A DNA stretch of 64,000 nucleotides, from NCBI GenBank assembly GCA_947359465.1, contig OX375875.1, forward strand, positions 13,030,538 to 13,094,537, read 5' to 3'. Made by a program: the position numbers and the translations under genes. Every line of letters starts with the position of its first letter. The first letter of the stretch is position 1. This document shows, in pieces, positions 10,311-21,479 of the stretch. A model generated the notes under the pieces. It made no database searches, was not told the DNA's origin, and saw only the letters and a program-made list of their open reading frames with translations. This stretch comes from Metellina segmentata (lineage: Eukaryota > Arthropoda > Arachnida > Araneae > Tetragnathidae).

Positions 10311-10452
10311 ACCGGAAGTACCTGTGTCGCAGCATCCCCAAAGTATTTTAGAATAGGTTTATAAAGTATGCCGACGCCCTCTGTTCGCGCACCCCTCGAC
10401 CAATCGCAGGGCAGTCAGAGCCACCAATCAGAAACCCGGCCAGGCGCCCACA
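10311..10452 (+). promoter_or_regulatory. Candidate promoter: ETS-like site and two CCAAT boxes
   Basis: In an otherwise AT-rich window this stretch is locally GC-rich. It holds ACCGGAAGTACC (ETS-family core), a TTTATAAAG sequence near 10359, and two CCAAT boxes about 26 bases apart (GACCAATCGC near 10398 and CACCAATCAG near 10424). Paired CCAAT boxes plus an ETS site are typical of animal promoters. A (GA)n run and the hairpin GCTCTCGAAGAGC lie just upstream. The only open frame downstream is the small one at 10468. It could also be part of an unrecognised repeat. Confidence 0.3.
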
Positions 10453-10467
10453 ACTTTAACTCGCGTT

Positions 10468-10653
10468 TTGTCTAAATCGAACACAGAGGCAAAAAAAATA
10501 ATCGCATGCGTCTTGGGGAAAAAAGGGGTTGTTTCGTTTCAATTTTGCAATTCAATTTTTTCGGATGATAAATCTGTCTCGGAAGATGTCGTAATTCAGT
10601 CAGAAAAGTTAGATCTAGGTGATGAAAATCTTATAAAATACATAAATAAATAA
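10468..10653 (+). CDS. Unrecognised short open frame downstream of GC-rich block
   Basis: A 61-codon frame with no ATG at its left end (it opens at TTG), so if real it would be part of an exon or a truncated gene. The composition looks protein-like: a Lys-rich start, then an acidic stretch (SDDKSVSEDVVIQSEKLDLG). I do not recognise it. It ends in repeated AAATAAAT that is better explained as the tail or target site of the SINE beginning at 10661. Weak evidence, kept only because of the promoter-like block immediately upstream. Confidence 0.2.
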   Translation: MSKSNTEAKKIIACVLGKKGVVSFQFCNSIFSDDKSVSEDVVIQSEKLDLGDENLIKYINK

Positions 10654-10660
10654 ATAAAAA

Positions 10661-10957
10661 GGTAGGTATTTTTATTAACGTCGTACTGGAGCAAAACAAC
10701 GGGCTGCTGTCGCTGGTCTAGGATTAATCCGGAAGGGAAACATTCGAAAACAATTAGACATTTCGAACCACGGTCAGATGACGAGGCAACACCTGAGCTG
10801 GCACCCCACTCTCCAAACTTCCACACCCCGCCAATGTGAACATTTGAGGCCACGATGGATTTAACGTGTACCAGCCCTCTTTGTACACTTTGGTCATTAG
10901 TTGGATTTGAACTCGCAATCCTCCGGTTGCTAATCCGTTACTCCTCCTACCTATGTG
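10661..10957 (-). mobile_element. SINE, head B, full length, one of the best preserved
   Basis: All landmarks are present in complement: 3' end GGTAGGTATTTTTATTAACG with CTGGAGCAAAACAACGGGCT; body ACGGTCAGATGACGAGGCA, CACCTGAGCTGGCACCCC and CTCCAAACTTCCACACC; head GGTTGCTAATCCG with B box GGATTTGAACTCGC. The 3' tail is (TTTA)n in SINE orientation (AAATAAATAAATAAA at 10640-10660). Confidence 0.92.
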
Positions 10958-11060
10958 TTCTATGCAAATTAGACCCAAGAGAAATCTAAAATTTAAAAAC
11001 AAAAAGACTAGAGCAACATAGCGGGCTAGATATTTGTTTGCATTCATCCCACTGTATTAT

Positions 11061-11335
11061 GCCAACCAACTGGTCTGGTGGTTCATGTGTTAGCCTCTAG
11101 ATTGGAAGGTTCCTGGTTCAAATCCGGGTCAGTGTAGGTATATTTGTAAGCGTATGGTGTATAGGCTGCTGGTGCACCTTAAATCTGCCGTGGCCGAAAG
11201 TCCTCACGTTGGGTTGGTGCGGAGGTTTGGAGAGTGGGCTGCCAACTCAGATGTTGCCTCGTCATCTGACCATGGTTCAAAATTATGTGGCGATACACCG
11301 AAAGGGTTAAGCTGGGACGGTGGTAACCAATTGAA
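11061..11335 (+). mobile_element. SINE, head A
   Basis: The head reads CCAACCAACTGGTCTGGTGG, with the A-box region GTTCATGTGTTAGCC and B box GGTTCAAATCC. The body then enters at CTGGTGCACCTTAAATCTGCC and is the same as in head-B copies (GTTGGTGCGGAGGTTTGGAG, GTCATCTGACCATGGTTC). The 3' part after 11290 is altered (GGGTTAAGCTGGGACGG). The junction between head and body, GCGTATGGTGTATAGGCTGC, is present only in head-A copies. Confidence 0.88.
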
Positions 11336-11392
11336 TAATGGACGAACATACAAAAAAGTCACGTGCCTTTTAAGTGGTAGATAGCTAATTAA

Positions 11393-11527
11393 CCATCCAA
11401 GTGGTTGTCTAGGATGTAGTTCGTCATTACCAAGACTGACCAAATCTTGATGAACGAGATATCTCGTCATTAGCAAAATTAGTCAGAACTTGCTGGGCGA
11501 GATATCTCGTCGAAACCACTGGGAGAG
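11393..11527. mobile_element. MITE of the GAGATATCTC-palindrome family, copy 2 (TTAA-flanked)
   Basis: A 135-bp element between TTAA at 11389-11392 and TTAA at 11528-11531. Ends are inverted and imperfect: CCATCCAAGTGGTTGTC at left against CTCTCCCAGTGGTTTCGAC from the right in complement. Inside are two units of about 45 bp, each ending in the perfect palindrome CGAGATATCTCG (11455-11466 and 11498-11509) and separated by ATTAGCAAAATTAGTCAGAA. TTAA flanks fit piggyBac- or Kolobok-type mobilisation. Confidence 0.7.
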
Positions 11528-11532
11528 TTAAC

Positions 11533-11820
11533 ATTACACTGGAGTAACAGAACAGGCTATTGAGGAAGGTCGGCTTCAGGCCCGAAGAGAAAGATCCGGT
11601 ATCAACATCTCGTCATTTTGAATCATGGTCAGATGATGTGGTTCACGCCTGAGCTGGCATCCCACTCACCAAACTTCAACACCCTGTCAACCTGAGGACT
11701 TTTGAGGCGTTGACATACTTTTAACGCGCGCTAGCACTCGTGTACACGAAGATTTTTGTTAGGAAATAATTTCGAACACGTAACCCTTCGAATGCTTCTG
11801 TGTTACTCTTCCAACTGTGT
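11533..11820 (-). mobile_element. SINE, head B, diverged
   Basis: It starts directly after the MITE (ATTACACTGGAGTAACAGAA) and keeps GAAAGATCCGG, GTCATTTTGAATCATGGTCA and GAGCTGGCATCCCACTC. The head B box is AATTTCGAACACG with AACCCTTCGAATGCT. The head end overlaps a fortuitous 62-codon frame. Confidence 0.82.
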
Positions 11821-11977
11821 TACCTCAGCTAATAGGAATCTTAAGAAAAAATGTTATCAGTTATGTTTTGAATATGAGGTAGCATTGAAATTAAATTTCG
11901 GACAATATATCATCGTAAGATCGGAAGTTTTACTTGAACGATGAAATCAAGTTATCTGGGTATTTCTTCCCGTAGTC

Positions 11978-12470
11978 TTATTTCAAACTGCGTGGCCAGC
12001 ACGGCGTTGCTCTTGACAGTTCTTTTCGTGGTGTTAGGTGTGACCACTGCTCGCTATGGCTCGCCACCCCCCAGTGATTTGCTACCTATTCCCATTTGGT
12101 TTGCTTCACAAACAAACTCCACATGCAAAGCCATGATGGCCTCAAAGTGGCTATTATCAACAACGTAAATCATACGCTAGAATTTTAAAACTTGGCATGG
12201 TTCGAAAGGCTGACTTCAGCGGTCGAAAATCGAAAATTCGTTCCTTTTTCATTCGAGGTTCGTGTGACGTCACATTCCGGTGGGAAGAAAGAATGGTTAA
12301 AAATACTAATAAATAAATTTTGAAATGTTCTAGATTAAATTTAAAAATTCAGGCTGGACACAAAAGTCTCAAAAAATGTGGACGATTTCATTATTGTAAG
12401 TGACAGACCTAACCCCACGAAAAGAACTGTCACTTGCAACGCCGTGCTGGCCAAGCAGTTTGAAATAAAA
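11978..12470. mobile_element. Fold-back element with about 65-bp inverted arms
   Basis: The left arm (11978-12042) contains TTTCAAACTGCGTGGCCAGC, ACGGCGTTGC, GACAGTTCTTTTCGTGG and GTTAGGT. The right arm (12401-12470) is its reverse complement with a few differences (GCCGTGCTGGCCAAGCAGTT, CCACGAAAAGAACTGTC). About 360 bp of mixed sequence lies between. An 18-base motif CATTATTGTRAGTGACA appears at 12389 and again at 12481 on either side of the right arm. The 75-codon frame at 11941-12168 (hydrophobic start) lies across the left arm and is not supported as a gene. Confidence 0.7.
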
Positions 12471-12499
12471 TTTCAAATTTCATTATTGTGAGTGACATA

Positions 12500-15400
12500 G
12501 ATTTTCCAGGACACTGCGTAGCGATGGACAAACACTTCCTTTTATAATAATAAATACAATGATGTAAGTATGACTTTTAATCTAGCTAAAAAAAAATTTC
12601 TATTGCAGTAAATACTTTTTGCAACTGATGCAATTATTTATTCATCAAGTCTGTTAGAAGCTAAAAGCAACACCTCTATTTTCAAATCTCGTGACACTCA
12701 AAGAGTTAAAAGTACTCAAAAGATCATAAAAAGTAAACTTACTCACTAAGAATACGTGTCTTAAAATAATATATTTTTGACTATAGCTTTAAGCCATCAA
12801 AGTATATCATTATTAACGTTATATACAGATAACTGATTACATCGTTAAATAATTGGCAAAACCTGGTAATACTAATAAATTTTAGTTTTTGAAAGTAACT
12901 CGCTAAACTTTAGTTTCCATTTTGTTCTGTCTGAAATTTTGAATTTTTCAATTGTTTTTTTTTCTTGTGATTCGGATTAATTACAATCTTTCATTCCAAT
13001 AATAACTAGAAAATGTAATGGAAATGTGTTAAAGAAAAATTTCACTATTTTATCATATTTGATCACTGTAAAGCACGGCCACACCGAAAATAGTTTATTT
13101 TCTAGGTGGATATGAACTTTTCCATTTCAAATTTACTAAAACTAAACAAATAAAAAAATGTCTGAACCAAAAGAATTTTGAATTTCGTTTCATTTATTAA
13201 GCATTATTTTCAAATGCCAAGACTGTACTGTTGATTATGATGAATATGCTATAAAGAGATTGAACTGACACATGTTATATTCTATTATTCTATTCATTCT
13301 ATTTCAATTCGAAGCCATCCCTAATAGTATGGAAAGTAATTTGTTCACATATAACCGCTTTTCAAAGAATAAGCAGTGTAGCAAATTCTTTTAAGCTTGT
13401 GAAAAAATATGTAAATTAATTACATAATTTTCTCTATCCATTATGTAGCTCAATGTAAAACAAGAGAGATTCATCATAAACCTACATTATCTGTGAACAA
13501 ACGGAAAAATTATAGTTTTACTATTGTAATTGGTCTATTACCATTACTTACTGTTTACAAAGATGTTTCTTCTCATACCATACCATCCATATTATGAAAT
13601 AAACACGAATAATACAATTGTATGTTTTCCAAATTATTATTATTTATTGAAGACATAATCGACAAGATTGTTTGCTTAAAAAATAGAAGGCTAAAATATT
13701 ATTTCAGATAGATTCACATGTCAAAATAAAATCGTCACAAAATTATAATCACTGAATTTTTAAAAATTCCCTAGAATAAACTAAATTCAAAGAAATTATT
13801 TAAAGTCCTTATTACATATATTGTTAGATTTTTAAGCGTAGTTTAAATAGAATCCACTTCAAACAATACATTTGTTAAAGTAACAAAATAACTAATTAAT
13901 TACTTTTATTTTAGGAAAAACTGAATTTTTTCCAAACCTTATGAATAAATAATGCAATATTTTCAGTTCATTTATTCTATCTTTCGTAATTCAGATCGCA
14001 GACGATTAACAATTTCAATTTCCGTTTAAAAATATCGTCTGCAGTATATCTATCGCATGAAAGAACAATACCGCTTGCAAACAAATAAAGCTACGCGATC
14101 TAGACTTTTTTAAGTTCCGTATTAGTCATCCAGAGTTTCTGAAGCGCGTGAATCCGCTTCTATCCAGCAGGGACTAGTTCCTTTTCAGTTTTTTCTTTTT
14201 CATCTTTTTAAGAATAAATTTCTTGCTGTCACTCGCACAATTCAGCTGAGGTGATTTTACACCAAACTGATTACCGTTTCATCCCTATCCACTCAGAAAT
14301 AATCTGACGATATTTGAATGTTATATAACAGTCGATTGCTCGTCTGGAAAACAAATGGATACCTCGTTTTAGAATGCGGCTTCGTTTCTCCTAAATCGAC
14401 TCAAAAAGTAAGTGAATTCTTCTTTTAAAACACTTTGTTTAGCTAAATTGGACTTTGAATAGATATAATGTCTTCAAATATATGTTATTTGAACGAAACT
14501 GCTTTAGCAAAATTATTTGAAAGTGAAACGGGACAGAAATATGAATCAATTAATATTCCAATTTTTACGAATGAATTAGTGTTTCATAACTAACTTGATT
14601 TGCTATAATTTACACATAATTGTAGTTTATAACATATCCACACATCAAAAATAGACAAAACAGACGATTGCCAATCTGTGATACAAATCGTTGGCTTAGA
14701 TCAAAAACTGATTAACTGACATTCGAAGATGTTAAAAGTTTGTTTTCATAATGTCAAGCATGGTTTTCAAAACGATCAACATTATGAAACTACGATCTGT
14801 TTAAAAAAGGTACATTATGTTATAAATTATGTAGTATTCCTTAAATAACTGTAAAGCAACAAATTATTTTGTAAGTTAATGAGTTTCTGCTCTAAGCCAA
14901 CGAAATGAATACCGCATTTTCAAATGTAGCATAGCTTCTTCCAAATCAACTCAAAACGTAATTTACCATACGTTCGTGTTATAGTTGTTGTAGTTAATCA
15001 AACGAGCAGTGAACTTTATATAGATATAATGATTCCTATATCTATTATTTGTGAATAGTTTTTGTTACCTTATTCAAAGTGGAGTGGGAAAATAATGTAC
15101 AGTAAAATCCCAAATTTTACTAAAGAACTCTTAGAATTCAAGGGTTAATTTAAATTGCTATTATTTACTTTCCGTTATAATTTACAATGCATAAATATCG
15201 CCTATGCGATTGATTCAATTTCTTCTTAAATGTAACTAATAATTTGATTAGAATTATTAAATGATTCAAAAGTAATACTCCAGGGGTTTCTAATTTTTAT
15301 GTGGCCTAAGACCACAGCACACATCTTACCTCCTTAAACAAACTAATTAAATTTTCCCCTAATATAGTAAACTTATTATTTTCGCCATTTTCTGTTTTCA

Positions 15401-18400
15401 AAATTCCAAACTAGGTCAAGCGGAACCGAATAAGTTTAATCAATGTACGCAAAGAAAGGTGCTTCTGTGATAAGCTTTTCCCGATTTTTATGTCTTCAAT
15501 TATGTATAAACTCATTACTAAAAACTTTTCGGAAAAACTTTGATTACATACGGTAAAACAATTCGATTAAACCAGAAAATGAATGATAGCACCCTATATT
15601 TGCTCATAGTATTCGCAAAATCCGTAATCTTTAAAACGTTTAAAAGTATAAACGATAAAAATTTTCCTGTACCATAATTAATACAATTTAACTAATAATT
15701 AATGATAAATTAAATAATATAATAATAAGTTTTATGTACATCTGCATTAATTTAGCTTAATTTAAAGGAAGTTTCATCACAGATTAGACAAACGTAAATG
15801 ATGCTTAATGACATTTCTTAAATAATCCAAGCTGATTTATGATATTATTAGAATAATAAGATATACAATGTAGGACTTCCGTATTTAAAAAGATTTTTAA
15901 ATGCTTCTACATGTGTGTATACAATAATTCACAATTGTAGTTGAGAAATATATTGCTTGTTTTATTTATATTATTAAAAATACCTTTTTAGTTAACATCG
16001 AAAGAAATTCTTGTATTTATTATTTATATTTTAAAAAAGCTGAAATTAATATTAGTCTTCAACAAAAGTTTCCATGATTTTTGATTTCATCTAGTAAAAA
16101 TTCCACTCAAAAGTTTATTCAAAATATATTTTTCTCATTTGATAATTTTTTAAATGGTAAATCTTATGGACTTTTAGTGCGCGTAATTAAAGTAGGACTT
16201 AATATTTAAAACAAATTAAGTAGCATTAAGCTTAAATTTATATTTATACCAATTTTCAGAAAAAAGTTTAATGAATGCATATTTAAATTAATGTTAAGTT
16301 GGATGAATGTCTGGAACAAATCAGGAAGTATTTCATTTGAAATTCTCCTACTTTTTATAAAACAAACAAATCATCATAAACACCAACAACTCGCTTATGA
16401 CGGTAGTTAACTAAAGTTTGGTGTGACTGATTTATTTGTACATTAATTATTCAGTTTTGTGCAACCTGTACACAAATATTGAGACGCGTGTGGACATTTT
16501 ATATTTCATATAAATTCCATCTTTCTTAGCTAGATTGAATAGCTTTGAAAAAACAGTCAACTTATGACGATAATAAACGATTTTCTTATTAAATATTATG
16601 CGAATAAAACACATTGGGAACTATATTTTTACCTTCTGAGATCTTTTTACTTATAACATGTCAAGGACATGTTTGTTACGGTTGAATATAATTTAAATTA
16701 CATTATAAAATATATTAAAATGCAACTTATATTGGAAAACTACTTTTAATTGAGTTCGAAATATGACAATCTTAGGATTCAAATTTTAGTTTCCAATTCT
16801 GCCCCCCTAGATTGATTTAAAACCAACTATTTTCCTAATATGCTAATTTTGTATCTGAGAGGCAATTCGTATTGTTTGATTATTGATTATCTACTATATA
16901 TTCATGTTTGTAATAATAATTCTAAAACATTCATTGAAATGAATTTTAAAACATCAAAATTAAAGTTTTACTATATTGCTCTGCACTTTTAATCAAATAA
17001 CTAAGATGAGATTATGGTTTTCTTCTATTTGCCTCTCAAGTTGCGATTGATCAAATCTGATATGTAAAAACTCATTTTTATTTCATAATTCATAACATTA
17101 TTTTGAAAATATTTAAATATTCATTCCACTCTTTCTGAGATATTTGGGATTTAGTTCTAAAGTGCAATAGCATTATCACGACTAAAATTGATAGGCATAT
17201 CTGGAAATGCTTTAAAACGTTGCTAAAGATTCGAAATGTAGTTTCTTAGAGTTCTGCAATAATGTTATTAATCTAAGAATTTCGATATTCATATGAGAGT
17301 ACTTCTGTTTGCAAAGTGTTTTATTGTTTTCTTCTATACGTTGGAAGGTTAATTACAGCATATATTTTATTTTTCATTGTCATCCTTACTGTCTGCAAAT
17401 ACATGTGACATGAAGGAACTTTCTTTGGTGGGTCAAAAAATAAATTTTAAATGAATTCAAAAGTGAAACATTAATGAACATTTCTTAAACAAATCAATAC
17501 ATTTTCCTATTTGCGCTTTTTCCACCTTCCAGTTTTAAATAGTAAAGTATTTAACTACAAAATTCAAATACTAAAACATAACTTCTTTCTATAAGAAATA
17601 ATAAAATGAACGCTTTACTTCGTAAAGTATTATGTATTTTTATGAGGTAAAAGGCTAATATCTGAAAAAACTTATACAAAATATTATTCCTATTCTGGAA
17701 TTGAACATTTAGGTTAACTATTTCAGAACTGAAACTGGATGATTATTTGAGACGAAAAGTAGCTCCATTTACCTAGGAAAGCGTGCTTAATTTTTTTAAA
17801 TGCCCCTTTTAAGGTGTATTCAAATCTTATGCAAATGACATTTCTTTTTACACATAGAGTATTCATTTTGAGTTTAACTCAAATATTTCTCACTAAAAAG
17901 GTATCTTTTTTATAATTTGGGGTTAGTTAATTTTTGGGATTGAATTTAAAATGATGATAATATAATTATATTTAAGTATGAATTGATGATCCGATGTAGA
18001 CGTTGTATTTAAAAATATCAATTATGTTTCCAGTTTTGATCGTGCTATATAGCAAAATTCATCAAAAAACGTTCAAAATATGGACTTTTGAGTGTGTGCC
18101 TGTATAATGCATGATCAATTTTAAAACTAGATAGTGGATTCTTCTACTTCTATTTAGTGTTTATCTTGAATATACAATACTAAAATTAAAATATGTCTTA
18201 TACAACACTATTAATCTATTAACAACAATTGCTAATAGATTGATATTTTATGCATTCATAAAATGTTGCGGTTAATGTTATCTGTTAAATGTAAGTTTTG
18301 TGGAATTCATAACGCGTCTTATAGAATTCTTTCGAACATTTCTCATTCCATATACCAAATTCGAATATACCAAAGTACCAAAAATAAATAGTAATATCTA

Positions 18401-18925
18401 TCCGATTGAAGTTGTATACGGCAATTGAGACAAGAATTGCTTTTCCAAAGCAAATACGCTTTTCTATTCCTAAAATTTATGTAAGAGATGCACAAATTTA
18501 ACATCGGTAAGAAATCCCACAGAATTCTTTTTATCCTTGTCTTCTGAATGCATGCAATATTTTTTATTCCGTTACAAAACCCGAGAGATATATTGTTGCT
18601 TTGACACAACGCTTTTAATATACAATGGGGCAGTAATAAGACAATGCGTTGAAATAAATATTTCAATAAAGCGCGTAAAAATTTAGCAATAACCGTCACC
18701 GAGTTCTTTTGCTGATTTGATGACATTGGTTTTCTTTGTTCTAAAAATGGAAAACTTCAATATCAAAATTTCCATCTTTTCACAACGAACACAAATTTCA
18801 AAATACGTTTCAGCTAAAACATATTTACTAGCCCAAATTTAAAACTTGTAAAGTAAACAGTATACAAGTCGAGTGAACGCTAAGATGTATCGCACTTTCT
18901 TGGAACAAGGAAACGTGTGCGCTAT

Positions 18926-18928
<3 letters not shown>
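12500..18928. other. AT-rich DNA without recognisable genes
   Basis: I see no coding frame with a recognisable family, no SINE and no TIR pair here. An open frame of 127 codons on the minus strand (18343-18726) is long for this base composition but contains no motif I know. It is Leu/Ile/Tyr-rich, as chance frames in AT-rich DNA tend to be. A small hairpin GCAGACGAT ... ATCGTCTGC sits at 13998-14042. Confidence 0.6.
14360..15070 (+). repeat. Diverged local duplication, spacing about 545 bp
   Basis: The stretch 14360-14490 (GGATACCTCGTTTTAGAATG, TCTCCTAAATCGACTCAAAA, then a later TAGATATAATG) has a weaker counterpart at 14900-15045 (GAATACCGCATTTTCAAATG, TCTTCCAAATCAACTCAAAA, TAGATATAATG). 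The order of the blocks is kept. Function unknown. Confidence 0.5.

Positions 18929-18982
<54 letters not shown>
18929..18982 (+). repeat. (AG)27 microsatellite
   Basis: Uninterrupted AG dinucleotides. An (AG)n/(CT)n tract is purine-only on one strand. A shorter run, about (GA)9, is at 10250-10268. Confidence 0.95.
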
Positions 18983-18985
<3 letters not shown>

Positions 18986-19194
18986 ATAAACTATATCTTA
19001 AATTACGTGTTTCTAATTAAAATTATGTATAAAACCACACGCACAAAACTCTAAAAACAAAATCCATACTAGAATCGTTCGAATGCAAATAGTAAATATG
19101 ATTGACTATTTTTCAAAATAAATTTATTTATTTCATTTACGCTCTGTAAGCTACCCGAATTCCTTAAACCAGTTCATTAAGACAACCGTTTGCA

Positions 19195-19850
19195 ACAAGC
19201 TCGAATGTCAATGCTCGAGCTTTCTAATGAAATAAAATGAGGTAACAAGTGACCTTTGATATCTTAAATTTCTAAATAAATAAATTGATATTCATTTTCT
19301 TTTTCACAACAGGGATATTAACAACACTCTCAATTCTAAGGAAATAAAATGAGGTAACAAGTGACCTTTGATATCTTAAAATTCAAAGTAAATAAAGTGA
19401 GATTCCTTTTCTTTTTCACAACAGTGATATAGGCAACACTCTCAATTCTCAGGAAATAAAATGAGATTCATTTTCTGTTTGCAACAAGCAAACTTTGAAC
19501 TCTCAATTCAAAAAATACATTGAGGTTCATTTTCTGTTTACAAGTACCTTAATTCTAATGAAAAAAAATTAGATTTATTATTTTTTGTTTGTAACAAATT
19601 ATACTTTAACTCTCATTTGCATAGAAATAAAATGAGATAAAAAAATTGACTTTTAAACCCTCAATTCTAAAAAATGTAATTTTAGATTAATTTTTTGTTT
19701 GCAACAAGTGCTGCTCGATTCTAAAGAAACAAATTTAGAATAATTTCCTGAGTGCGGCAAGTGGGGGAGGTGATCTTCTAACTCTCCATTCAAAAGAAAA
19801 AAATTGAAGTTCAGATTTTCTTCTCTAAACGAAAATTCATTTGGGAACAA
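19195..19850 (+). repeat. Degenerate minisatellite, about 55-120 bp units
   Basis: The motif TTCTAAKGAAATAAAATGAG followed by a TTTTCTTTTTCACAACA- or TTTTCTGTTTGCAACAAG-type block recurs at least seven times, e.g. near 19217, 19334, 19452, 19505, 19553, 19620 and 19710. The first two units are long, share GGTAACAAGTGACCTTTGAT, and are about 117 bp apart. Later units are shorter and more diverged. Divergence grows to the right, as if the array is eroding from that side. Confidence 0.8.
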
Positions 19851-20746
19851 TAAATCTAGGAGCGATATAACGAGAGGTCACTGAACTGATATAATAGTGA
19901 ATAATATAATTATGATTATGAAATGTATACCTGACGAATCATTTTCTTTAATTGAGTATTGAAGTAAAAGCTAACGAATAATAATGGTAAAAGCGGACTC
20001 TGGAATGTTTGTTTACCAATATGGAAATTTTCAAACCCATAATGCAGGGTATTAAGCCCTCTCTTTTAAAGACTTAACAACTAGGGTCTCGTTCTTCTCA
20101 AAGAGACTCGTAATATTAAGTGTATATTCTCGAGTGTGGAAAGAGCTTCGGTAAACATGCTAAATATTCATACTGTCAGTTAGTTTTCTGTGGTTTTCTG
20201 ATATGCAAATTTCTTCTAGAAAGTAACGATGATTATCCATTGTTTGAAAGATTATTAAGAAGATTAGCAGCATGTTAATGATTAATTTTCTCGTGTAACT
20301 TCAAGTCTGTAAATCCTTGTTTGCAGAAGTTCCTCTTGCATCTCTGAAAACAGTGATCAGAATCAAGATAATGTAAATTCGCTGAATTTTGAGTTAGGGG
20401 TTAATGTGTGGACGCATGATGTTGTTTAGTAAAACAAGAAGGATAAACTGTACATCAAACGTAAAAATGTGTTGGGTTTTGTATTAAACAATGAAAATCA
20501 CTGTTTGAAAGGTCTACTTTTAAAAAATATCAAAATTAAGAGTCTATTGCTTGTCTGTAGTGATAACAGTAGTAGTTAAACACATTTGATATTTTCTTTT
20601 AGTTAGTTTTGTATTTAATTATATTTATAGAAATCAATCATTTACGACTATTGCTTTAATTATATCTCCTTAAAGATTTTTTTATTTTAAGGATAGTAAA
20701 ACTTTAAGCAATTTCTCATATTTCGGAAACAAAATATTGACTTTAA

Positions 20747-21475
20747 GGGGGTCCGGGACACAAAATTCGTCAAATTTTCGAAATGTTTTTTATTATTTTA
20801 AGAAATTCTCTGTGTTTTTCTGCTTAAAATGACGTCTAAATCATGTTTCTATCTTAATTAGAACTAGAGATATGATACTTTTTGTGGTACGTTGTTTTGA
20901 AAATCTAACACTCTTGACAGTTGTTGTCATAGCAACAACATCTGTCTTTAAAACTTTAAATGCGTTTTTCTCCATGATGCATTTTTTCAAGATTTCCTGT
21001 ATTCAAATTGCTATAAGTCGAAAACCGATAAAGTTTAAGGGTTGAAATTTGGAATATATCTTTTTCAAACATTATACTTTAATTTTGATTCAGCAAATTT
21101 AAAACAAATATTTACTTTTAAAATATGACTTTTTTTAAAAAAAGTACCTTAAAATTTTCAAATATTTTCATTCAAATATTTTTCATTTTTTATTAAATTA
21201 ATATTTTTTAAATTCCTGAATCAAAATTAAAGTTAATAAATTTGTGAATAATTTAATGCAAGAATTTTGAAAATGGATCAATAATGTTTTGAGCCTTAGC
21301 AATTTAAAATGACCCCTCTTTTTTTCAAAAAATTTTAATTAAAAATTTTTAAAGAACTTTTGGAAAACTTTTGTGTTGTGATTTTGCTTATTAGTTAGAT
21401 GGGTAATCAGTACAAAAAAATTCAAAATTCTAAATTAATTAATAAAAAATTTTTTTCAATGTGTCCCGGACCCCC
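20747..21475. mobile_element. TTAA-flanked MITE, 729 bp, perfect 16-bp TIR
   Basis: TTAA at 20743-20746 and 21476-21479 encloses an element whose ends are perfect inverted repeats GGGGGTCCGGGACACA. The interior is very AT-rich with no coding. TTAA target duplication plus a G-run start resembles Kolobok-class (or piggyBac-class) non-autonomous elements. A related but different end pair is at 30526-31052. Confidence 0.85.
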
Positions 21476-21479
21476 TTAA

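Noticed and set aside
11941..12168. 75-codon frame with a signal-peptide-like hydrophobic start
   Set aside because: It spans one arm of a fold-back element, and the hydrophobic part is the arm itself.
18343..18726. 127-codon minus-strand frame as a gene
   Set aside because: No motif, skewed toward Leu/Ile/Tyr, no promoter or splice context.
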